From assembly GCA_003169695.1 (NCBI GenBank), contig PNAS01000067.1, positions 1 to 36,731 on the forward strand: a stretch of 36,731 nt of DNA, read 5' to 3'. Positions 15,981 to 21,944 of this stretch are shown piece after piece (the stretch's first letter is position 1; every line of letters begins with the position of its first letter). A program made the translations under genes and the position numbers. Below the pieces are notes generated by a model. That model did not search any database and had not been told where the DNA came from. It saw nothing but the letters and a program-made list of their open reading frames with translations. The DNA comes from Spartobacteria bacterium (GTDB lineage Bacteria > Verrucomicrobiota > Verrucomicrobiia > Chthoniobacterales > UBA10450).

Positions 15981-17000
15981 TCAACCCCGAACTGTCTTCA
16001 TCCCATGCCGGATGATCCGGTCGATCAATTGCGGATACGGCAGGCCTGCCTTGCCGGCTGAAAGCGCGAAGTCCTCGTCCTCCGCTAGAATTGGATTTGG
16101 GTTCGCCTCAATGAAATAGACCTCGTTCGCCGCCGTGACCCGCAGGTCGATGCGCGCGTAGCCGTCGATCGTGAGCAGACGGTAGATGCGTTTGCACGTC
16201 TGCTCGATGTGCGCGACGAGCGCCGGGTCGAGCCCCCCGGCGAACTGATTCTGCAAGCCCCAGCGTTTGCGATATTCCTCGTCCCACTTCGCGCGATAGG
16301 TCGCAATCTTCGGCTCGTCCGGCGGCACTTCGCGGAAGATCAGCTCGCGGATCGGAAAGACGGTCAACCGCAGATTGCCCATCAGGCCCACGTAGAGTTC
16401 ACGGCCCGCGATGTATTCCTCGGCGATCACGTCGGCGTCGTGTTTTTCGTGAATAAAGGCCGCCCGCTCCCGGAACTGTTCGTCGGTCTCGACGAAGGAC
16501 GCCTGCGAAATGCCGTAGGACGCCTCTTCTTTCACCGGCTTCACCAGGATCGGGAACTTGAGCTGCCTGGGCCGCGCAATGCGCTGGCCGCGCGGGATGA
16601 CCACGAAGTTCGGCACGTGGATGCGATGGTAGCTGAGGATTTTTTTTGAGATGCCCTTGTGCTTGCAAAGGACGAGACCCGTCGCACCGCAGCCGGTGAA
16701 GGGCACGCCTTGCATCTCGAGAAAGGAAACGATGTTCTGGTCGAACCCGCGGTTGTTCTTGAACTGGTCGGCGAGATTGAAAATTACATCGGGTGCGAAA
16801 CTTTCCAGTTTTTGCCGCAGCAGATCGAGGTCGTCGAAGATGGCGAGATGCTCCGTGGTGTAGCCGAGCGCGCCGAGCGCGGTCAGGAGGTTCGCCTCGG
16901 TTTTCCAATCCGCCGTTTTCATTTCCGCGCTCAAGTCCTGGTCGATCGTCGTGGGACGGATGGCGTCGAAAAGGGCGAGGATTTTGAGCTTCTTTTTCAC
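15981..17000 (-). CDS. ATP-grasp enzyme, D-alanine-D-alanine-ligase-like
   Basis: A 339-residue ATP-grasp protein. It contains the ligase N-domain (PDVIFNLADQFKNNRGFDQNIVSFLEMQGVPFTGCGATGL, about 74-113), the central ATP-binding Lys segment (FPILVKPVKEEASYGIS) and EEYIAGRELYVGLMGN. The C-terminal catalytic segment is GYARIDLRVTAANEVYFIEANPNP, with the Mg2+-binding Asp, Glu and Asn. This is the D-Ala-D-Ala ligase/RimK-like arrangement. The start is one base after the stop of the metallopeptidase gene, so they are translationally coupled. It is unlikely to be the housekeeping Ddl, because its partner is a peptidase rather than mur genes and the N-domain is divergent. Formation of some peptide or amino-acid amide bond, balanced by the coupled peptidase, is a reasonable hypothesis only. 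Confidence 0.85.
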   Translation of the reverse strand: MKKKLKILALFDAIRPTTIDQDLSAEMKTADWKTEANLLTALGALGYTTEHLAIFDDLDLLRQKLESFAPDVIFNLADQFKNNRGFDQNIVSFLEMQGVPFTGCGATGLVLCKHKGISKKILSYHRIHVPNFVVIPRGQRIARPRQLKFPILVKPVKEEASYGISQASFVETDEQFRERAAFIHEKHDADVIAEEYIAGRELYVGLMGNLRLTVFPIRELIFREVPPDEPKIATYRAKWDEEYRKRWGLQNQFAGGLDPALVAHIEQTCKRIYRLLTIDGYARIDLRVTAANEVYFIEANPNPILAEDEDFALSAGKAGLPYPQLIDRIIRHGMKTVRG

Positions 17001-17001
17001 G

Positions 17002-18018
17002 TTATTTGGTCCGCTTGAACTTGCCGGTGAAGAGATAATTCATCACCAGCGTTGTGATGAAAGAGGTAACGCGAAAATCCTGTTGCGGATCGTCGTTGAG
17101 CACGAAGAGATCGAGCTGGTCGCAGCGGTCGATCAATCGCGCGAGGAGTTTGTTGACCCTGAATTTTTTCTCATTGGTCCACTGGCAGACCGAGTTCAGC
17201 AGTCGCCGTCGTCGCCGCCGTAGATACGCGGTCGCCGTGATCCGCCCTGGCCCGACTGGCGCGGCGAAAAGCTGACGCAGATCGGCGTCGTAGAAATCCG
17301 GATAGGTATCTTCGTAGAGCTTCCGTTTGCGCGCGTAATAGGTCTTGAGCTTGAGGTTCAGACAGTCGTAGTCGGCGACGCGATACTCTGGTGCATGCAC
17401 CGGTGGCTTCCCCGCCAGCGAGCGCATCAGCTCATCGACGTATTCGAGTTTTTGCAGCGCCTTCCAGCCGGTGTAACGCTTGCCCCAGTCGAGCCCCGGC
17501 GTTAGCCAGACCGCGAAGGTCTCCGCGAAATCCTCGTCCGGATGGCTCTGCGCATACCAATCGTCGAGATTGACGACGTAGCTGCGGCTGAACGGGCGCG
17601 GCTGGTAGAAATCCGGGGTCTCGTCGCGCGACGTGTGTCCGAAAGTCTGCTGCCATTTTTTCTTTTTCGGAAGCCGGTAGGCGTAGCTGTAGGCGTGCGC
17701 TGCCTCATGCCGGATGAGTTTCATGAACCAGTCGCGCGTCCCTCCCTCGACCTCGAGCATCATCGTCTTCTCCAGCGTGCGCAGCCGGTCGTGGACGAGA
17801 AAAAACGGCACGAAGATCGCCGGGATGCCGACCGGCACGAACCATTCATCGCCGATGTGACAGGGCGGATGAAACACCAGCCCGTGCGCCGAAAGCTCGT
17901 CGTGGAGCTGTCGGATGAGCGGGTCGAGTGCCGTGCCCTCGAGCCGCAAACCGAGCTTGGAGATACGGCGTTCGAGCAGTTCTTCGTCGCTCAATGATGC
18001 CCAATCGGCCGCTTCCAT
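17002..18018 (-). CDS. Putative zinc metallopeptidase (HExxH)
   Basis: From ATG 18018 the protein has 338 residues. A gluzincin-like core is visible: MKLIRHEAAHAYSYAYRL with HEAAH at 104-108, then WYAQSHPDEDFAETFAVWL (about 154-172), where Glu162 or Glu166 is the probable third zinc ligand. The upstream open frame to 18225 crosses a repeat element and is not conserved, so the internal ATG is chosen. The C-terminus is rich in Arg and aromatic residues (TAYLRRRRRRLL). No signal peptide is visible, so it should act in the cytoplasm. It sits one base upstream of the ATP-grasp gene. The N-terminal 26 codons recur at two other places in this window. The family is known only as putative zinc-binding metallopeptidases; the substrate is unknown. 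Confidence 0.82.
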   Translation of the reverse strand: MEAADWASLSDEELLERRISKLGLRLEGTALDPLIRQLHDELSAHGLVFHPPCHIGDEWFVPVGIPAIFVPFFLVHDRLRTLEKTMMLEVEGGTRDWFMKLIRHEAAHAYSYAYRLPKKKKWQQTFGHTSRDETPDFYQPRPFSRSYVVNLDDWYAQSHPDEDFAETFAVWLTPGLDWGKRYTGWKALQKLEYVDELMRSLAGKPPVHAPEYRVADYDCLNLKLKTYYARKRKLYEDTYPDFYDADLRQLFAAPVGPGRITATAYLRRRRRRLLNSVCQWTNEKKFRVNKLLARLIDRCDQLDLFVLNDDPQQDFRVTSFITTLVMNYLFTGKFKRTK

Positions 18019-18039
18019 GTCGCGCAGAGTATCAATCCG
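17941..18039 (-). repeat. Copy 1 of a triplicated ~98-bp module (5' end of the metallopeptidase gene)
   Basis: Covers about 20 bp upstream of the metallopeptidase ATG and its first 26 codons (minus strand). It matches 18941-19037 and 20765-20863. In the intact gene the encoded segment is MEAADWASLSDEELLERR followed by ISKLGLRL. Confidence 0.9.
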
Positions 18040-18095
18040 TCTCGGGCCGCTGTCACGCCTTCGCACACTGGGGAGCGCAGACTGCCAGCCTGTTG

Positions 18096-18116
18096 GTCTC
18101 GGCAGCTTGTCGAGAC
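18096..18116. repeat. Short inverted repeat upstream of the metallopeptidase gene
   Basis: GTCTCG (18096-18101) and CGAGAC (18111-18116) flank a 9-base loop. It lies in the divergent intergenic region between the metallopeptidase and the hypothetical gene at 18240, next to GCAGACTGCCAGCCTG, which looks like a dispersed intergenic element. This supports treating 18040-18225 as non-coding. Confidence 0.5.
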
Positions 18117-18239
18117 GATCTCGAAGGCGATCTCGCCGACTAATTGCCGCGAGGTCTTGAGTGGAATATTCGCCGGCACCGCAAACTTGCCGCCCTAATA
18201 CCACTGGACTTCGCCCCGCGTTCAATTCTTGTCACCGAT

Positions 18240-18920
18240 ATGGATACGACTGCCATTCTTGTCTACTCGGGAATCGCTCTTTCCCTGGGGCTAGTGATTT
18301 GGCTGGGGCTCCGGGGAGCGCGTAAACGAACGGAGGGTCTCCAGGCGATTGCGACATCGCTGGCAGCGACCTTCCGCCCCAAAGCGACCGCTGAAGACAT
18401 GGCGCTGCTCGATCAGTCCCACCTGCGTTCGCACGGTCACGACCCCGAGATGACGAACGTTATGGAGACTGCGCGGACCGGCGACCTCGGTATCACGCTC
18501 CTCGACTACACCTACAGAACAGGCTTCGGCAAAGAGGCCCAGGTCTGGAACCAAACCGTATTGCGGATGCAATCGCCGATGCTGCACCTGCCGGAGTTCC
18601 TGCTCTATCCGGAATCGATTTTCTCGAAAATCGCGCAGGCCTTCGGTTACAGCGACATCGACTTCCCGGCGTTCCCGAAATTCAGCAAGATGTATATGGT
18701 GCGTGGGGCGGATGAAGCAACGGTCCGCCGTGTGTTCACGCCGGCCGTCATCCAGTTCTGCGAGCAACACCGCGGAATCAGCCTCGAAGCCGGTGGCGAT
18801 CGATTGCTTTTCTTCCGCTTAGCCAAGCGCGTCAAACCGGAGGCGATCACGACCTTCCTGGATGATGGCAAACGGATGATGGCTTTGTTCTTCGAAGCCA
18901 CTCAGACCGCCGTCGCGTAG
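18240..18920 (+). CDS. Membrane-anchored hypothetical protein
   Basis: A 226-residue protein starting at ATG 18240. One N-terminal membrane helix (ILVYSGIALSLGLVIWLGL, about 6-24) is followed by a basic stretch (RGARKRTEG), so the remaining 200 residues are cytoplasmic. The soluble part contains GDLGITLLDYTYRTGFGKEAQVWNQTVLRMQSP and ends with LEAGGDRLLFFRLAKRVKPEAITTFLDDGKRM. This looks like a folded alpha/beta domain of the kind found in many conserved hypothetical proteins of soil bacteria. I do not recognise the family. It diverges from the metallopeptidase gene, and its 3' end abuts module copy 2. Confidence 0.75.
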   Translation: MDTTAILVYSGIALSLGLVIWLGLRGARKRTEGLQAIATSLAATFRPKATAEDMALLDQSHLRSHGHDPEMTNVMETARTGDLGITLLDYTYRTGFGKEAQVWNQTVLRMQSPMLHLPEFLLYPESIFSKIAQAFGYSDIDFPAFPKFSKMYMVRGADEATVRRVFTPAVIQFCEQHRGISLEAGGDRLLFFRLAKRVKPEAITTFLDDGKRMMALFFEATQTAVA

Positions 18921-18940
18921 AGTCGGTGCGTTCGTAGCGG

Positions 18941-19037
18941 GAGCCGCAAACCGAGCTTGGAGATGTGGCACTCGAGAAGGTTCTGGTCGCTCAGTGATGC
19001 CCAATCGGCGGCTTTCATTTCGCGCACGGTCAGTCCG
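18941..19037 (-). repeat. Copy 2 of the triplicated module, with a mini-ORF
   Basis: Lies exactly 1,000 bp from copy 1. On the minus strand it still begins with ATG (19018) and reads MKAADWASLSDQNLLE, then CHISKLGLRLP. The frame then runs into the 3' end of the hypothetical gene and stops at 18905-18907 after about 37 codons. No metallopeptidase sequence follows. Confidence 0.88.
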
Positions 19038-19083
19038 GGCGGGGCGCAGTCACGCCTTCGCACCGAGCAGGCGGTGCAGATCT

Positions 19084-19145
19084 GGTGGATCGAGCAGTCC
19101 CTTGCTCGATGTTAACCCTCGGCGCTTCAGCGCCATCAATCCTCC
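19084..19145. repeat. REP-like element related to those at 28154 and 30419
   Basis: Begins GGTGGATCGAGCA and contains two small hairpins (GAGCA with TGCTC; GGCGCT with AGCGCC), ending ATCAATCCTCC. The opening matches the element at 28154, while the middle differs. It lies between module copy 2 and the glycosyltransferase gene. Confidence 0.6.
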
Positions 19146-19190
19146 GCTTTTGATTGAACTGCAGCGGCGATTTGCGCCTAATCGATTCGC

Positions 19191-20756
19191 ATGAATTCGT
19201 CCGCAGTCGGCGCCGAAGGGACGCCAGCGCCAAGCCGATTCATAACCGAACACAAATTGATCGTCGTCTTTGGCGCGATGACGCTGCTCATTCATTTCCT
19301 CACCAACGGTCGCTACAATTATTTCCGGGACGAGCTCTACTACATCGCCTGCGGTCAACATCTCGCCTTCGGTTATGTCGATCTGCCACCGCTTTCCGCG
19401 CTGCTCGTTAGGCTGAGTCGCGTCTTGTTCGGCGATTCGCTTTTCGCGATCCGTTTCCTTCCGGCTGTTGCGGGCGCACTAAACGTTGCTCTGACCGGGA
19501 TGATCGCGCGCGAGTTGGGCGGGCGCAGTTGGGCAGTCGCGCTTGGCTGCACCGCTTCGCTTTGTGCGCTCGTCTTTCTTGCCGTCGGCAATTTCTTTTC
19601 CATGAACGCGTTCGAGCCGCCGTTCTGGATGGGCGCCATCTATCTGCTCGTTCGCATTATCAACGGCGGCCCGCCCCGGCTTTGGTTGTGGTTCGGCGCG
19701 CTCATCGGTCTCGGGCTGGAGAACAAACATTCCATGGCGTTCTTCGCCGCCGGCATATGCGTTGCTCTGTTGCTCACGCCCGAGCGCCGTTATCTCGCTC
19801 AGAAATGGATCTGGCTTGGCGGACTAATTGCGCTTCTCCTCGCCTTGCCAAACGTCATTTGGCAGATGCGGCATGATTGGCCCACCTGGGAGCTCTTGCA
19901 CAACATCGCGCAAAGCAACAAGAACGTCCTGCTCACCCCCGCGCAATTTATCGCGCAACAAGTCCTCATCATGAATCCAGCCACGCTCCCGTTGTGGCTC
20001 GGCGGACTCATCTGGCTGCTCGCCTCGCGCGACGGCCGCCGCTACCGCGTCATTGCCATCGCCTACCTGGTCACGCTCGCAGAGTTCATCGTCATGCACG
20101 GAAAGCATTACTATCTCGCGCCCGCGTATCCGATGCTCTTCGCCGCCGGCGCTGTTGGAGCCGAACGTCTTTTCAGCATTCGGTTGCAATGGCTCAAGCC
20201 GGCCTTGCTTGTCACGATGATCGCACTGGCCGCGCTTCTCGCGCCGACGGTGATGCCGATTCTCCCGCCGGAAAGACTGATCGCATACATGAAGGCGATC
20301 CATTTCGAGCCGCCTCGCACCGAGACCTCGCACACCGCCGCGTTGCCACAGCTTTTTGCTGATCAATTCGGCTGGGAAGAAATGGCTCGGACGGTCGCGC
20401 ACGTCTACACGCATCTTGCGGCCGACGATCGGAAGCGGGCCGCGATTTTCTGCCAGAATTACGGCGAAGCAGGCGCGCTCGATTTTTTCGGACCAAAGCT
20501 CGGACTGCCGCCCGCGATCTCCGGCCATCAAAATTACTTCCTCTGGGGTCCGCGCGATTACACCGGCGAAGTTCTCCTCGTCCTTGATGACCGCGACGAC
20601 GACGAACGGGAGCAATTCGAATCAGTTATGGACCTCGGTCAGGTCGTGAGCAGCCCCTGGGCGATGCCGTGGGAACAACGGAATCACATTTACCTCTGCC
20701 GTCATATCAAAGGCACAGTGCGCGATCTCTGGCCCAGACTAAAAGTCTGGCTCTAG
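19191..20756 (+). CDS. GT39/ArnT-like membrane glycosyltransferase
   Basis: A 521-residue integral membrane protein with about 10-11 hydrophobic segments. The first lumenal loop has NYFRDELYYIACGQHLAFGYVDLPPLSALLVRLSRV (about 44-79), the signature of the PMT_2/ArnT (GT39/GT83) family. The acidic DE pair in RDELYY is the probable catalytic or metal-binding site. ALIGLGLENKHSMAFF and a large C-terminal soluble domain (HLAADDRKRAAIFCQNYGEAGALDFFGP) follow. These enzymes transfer a sugar from a polyprenyl-phosphate donor to lipid or protein on the outer face of the inner membrane; the acceptor here is unknown. ATG 19191 precedes a 20-residue cytoplasmic N-terminus. No other glycan gene is adjacent. 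Confidence 0.88.
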   Translation: MNSSAVGAEGTPAPSRFITEHKLIVVFGAMTLLIHFLTNGRYNYFRDELYYIACGQHLAFGYVDLPPLSALLVRLSRVLFGDSLFAIRFLPAVAGALNVALTGMIARELGGRSWAVALGCTASLCALVFLAVGNFFSMNAFEPPFWMGAIYLLVRIINGGPPRLWLWFGALIGLGLENKHSMAFFAAGICVALLLTPERRYLAQKWIWLGGLIALLLALPNVIWQMRHDWPTWELLHNIAQSNKNVLLTPAQFIAQQVLIMNPATLPLWLGGLIWLLASRDGRRYRVIAIAYLVTLAEFIVMHGKHYYLAPAYPMLFAAGAVGAERLFSIRLQWLKPALLVTMIALAALLAPTVMPILPPERLIAYMKAIHFEPPRTETSHTAALPQLFADQFGWEEMARTVAHVYTHLAADDRKRAAIFCQNYGEAGALDFFGPKLGLPPAISGHQNYFLWGPRDYTGEVLLVLDDRDDDEREQFESVMDLGQVVSSPWAMPWEQRNHIYLCRHIKGTVRDLWPRLKVWL

Positions 20757-20764
20757 CCTCCGCC

Positions 20765-20863
20765 GAGCCGCCGCCCGAGCTTGGAGATGCGGCGTTCGAG
20801 AAGTTCCTGGTCGCTCAGTGATGCCCAATCGGCTGCTTCCATTTCGCGCGCAGTATCAGTCCG
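20765..20863 (-). repeat. Copy 3 of the triplicated module, with a mini-ORF
   Basis: On the minus strand the copy reads from ATG as MEAADWASLSDQELLERR followed by ISKLGRRLGGG, and meets a stop codon just inside the 3' flank of the glycosyltransferase gene. Most differences from copy 1 in the coding part are synonymous (for example GCG/GCA, TTG/CTG, CTG/CTT, CGT/CGC). Confidence 0.88.
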
Positions 20864-21310
20864 CGCGGGCCTGTGGCTGAGAGAAGTATTTGGATTCGCG
20901 ATTATCAAAAGCAGGCATGGTACCCTCCAGAATATCTATGATCGCTTTGTTAATACCTGGATTCTCGATCGCGCCCGACAAATAATGCATCCGGCAATTA
21001 TCCTTCTTGTCTAAGTCTGCACAGATTACCTGCTCCGCATCGCAGACGACAGCAAGGTTTGGGTTATCCCGCGTCACTATTGAAGTCGTGCCGTGTGAAT
21101 CTGTGGCAAAAGATTCGTTTCGCAGTTTCGGCATCGGCACAAAAGAACGCGGGACTGTCTGTGAACAGCGGCGCTACGATTTCGCCGCGCCGTTCTGGTG
21201 CATCGTAAGCGGCTTACGATGCAGGGACGAGGTTGGAGTCGGACGCCTCGGAGATGCGTCCCTACCTGAATTTTCGGTCGAATCAAAATTGCTAGACCGC
21301 CAAGACATTT
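20864..21310. other. Intergenic region with a palindromic element
   Basis: No recognised gene. A minus-strand open frame (20856-21140) has no family resemblance and no good start context. The segment is more AT-rich than its surroundings. Its clearest structure is the palindromic element at 21200-21263. Confidence 0.5.
21200..21263. repeat. Compound palindromic repeat
   Basis: GCATCGTAAGC and GCTTACGATGC are perfect 11-bp arms around a single base (21200-21222). Directly after it AGGGACG (21223-21229) pairs with CGTCCCT (21257-21263), enclosing a loop that contains AGGTTGGAGTCGGACGCCT. Two nested or adjacent hairpins in an intergenic position fit a mobile REP/MITE-like element. Confidence 0.7.
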
Positions 21311-21326
21311 GGACAGTATCCTGTCC
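21311..21326. promoter_or_regulatory. Operator-like inverted repeat of the toxin-antitoxin operon
   Basis: GGACAG-TATC-CTGTCC is a perfect palindrome ending two bases before the antitoxin GTG start; outer ACAT/ATGT bases extend the symmetry. Phd/YefM antitoxins bind palindromes overlapping their own promoter, so autorepression is expected. The position leaves no room for a ribosome site, suggesting a leaderless mRNA. Confidence 0.6.
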
Positions 21327-21328
21327 AT

Positions 21329-21586
21329 GTGAAATCCATTACTTACAGCGCGGCGCGAGAGAACCTGGCCAGCACGATCAATCGAGTCTGTGAAGATCAG
21401 GCGCCGATCGTGATTACGCGAAATCGCGATCAAGCGGTGGTGATGCTTTCGCTGGCAGAATATGAGTCGCTTCAGGAAACGGCTTACCTGCTGCGTTCAC
21501 CGGCAAACGCCAGGCGGTTGCTGACCGCGATAGATACTTTGAAGCGCGGCAAAGGGATCAAACGCAAGATCAAGCTGGGCGCGTGA
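21329..21586 (+). CDS. yefM: Phd/YefM family antitoxin
   Basis: An 85-residue protein starting at GTG 21329. It shows the Phd/YefM signature: ITYSAARENLASTINRV at the N-terminus, then APIVITRNRDQAVVMLSLAEYESLQETAYLL. The first 55 residues form the DNA-binding fold. The C-terminal tail (NARRLLTAIDTLKRGKGIKRK) is the part that wraps and blocks the toxin. Its stop codon overlaps the start of the downstream toxin by four bases, the classic arrangement ensuring coupled synthesis. It should repress its own promoter through the palindrome at 21311. Confidence 0.93.
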   Translation: MKSITYSAARENLASTINRVCEDQAPIVITRNRDQAVVMLSLAEYESLQETAYLLRSPANARRLLTAIDTLKRGKGIKRKIKLGA

Positions 21587-21840
21587 ATCTTGTTTTCGCT
21601 CCGCAAGCCTGGGACGACTATCTTTACTGGCAAAGGACAGATCCGCAGATGATTTTGCGAGTCAATCTACTCATCAAAGAGATCATGCGTAATCCCTCCA
21701 CCGGCATCGGCAAGCCCGAGCCGTTAAGGCACGCGTTGCAAGGCTACTGGTCGCGCCGAGTCACCTCCGAGCATCGCATCGTTTACAAAAAGATGGGCGA
21801 TCAGATCCTGATCGCACAATTGCGCTATCACTATCGTTAG
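21583..21840 (+). CDS. yoeB: YoeB-type mRNA endoribonuclease toxin
   Basis: An 85-residue RelE-superfamily toxin starting at GTG 21583, overlapping the antitoxin stop. It has the YoeB layout: FAPQAWDDYLYWQRTDP at the start, GIGKPEPLRHALQGYWSRRVTSEHRIVYK in the middle, and the terminal LRYHYR. Active-site positions known from E. coli YoeB are matched by Glu in GKPEPL, Arg in SRRV and the C-terminal His-Tyr pair, so the toxin appears intact. It would cleave mRNA in the ribosomal A site when the antitoxin is degraded. Confidence 0.94.
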   Translation: MNLVFAPQAWDDYLYWQRTDPQMILRVNLLIKEIMRNPSTGIGKPEPLRHALQGYWSRRVTSEHRIVYKKMGDQILIAQLRYHYR

Positions 21841-21944
21841 ACTGGCAGACAAAGTTGCGGCCCGGCGACGTGTTGTTTGAAGGAAATCTTCCTGCGATTG
21901 AAGATTGAAGAATCCAATCGTGGCCAATTAACATCTAAATTCAT

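Noticed and set aside
18040..18225. N-terminal extension of the metallopeptidase to 18225
   Set aside because: The segment contains an inverted repeat and dispersed-element sequence, and the module conserved in three copies marks ATG 18018 as the start.
20856..21140. 94-codon minus-strand frame between the glycosyltransferase and the TA operon
   Set aside because: No signal peptide, domain or ribosome site; it starts in repeat-rich intergenic DNA and ends inside module copy 3.
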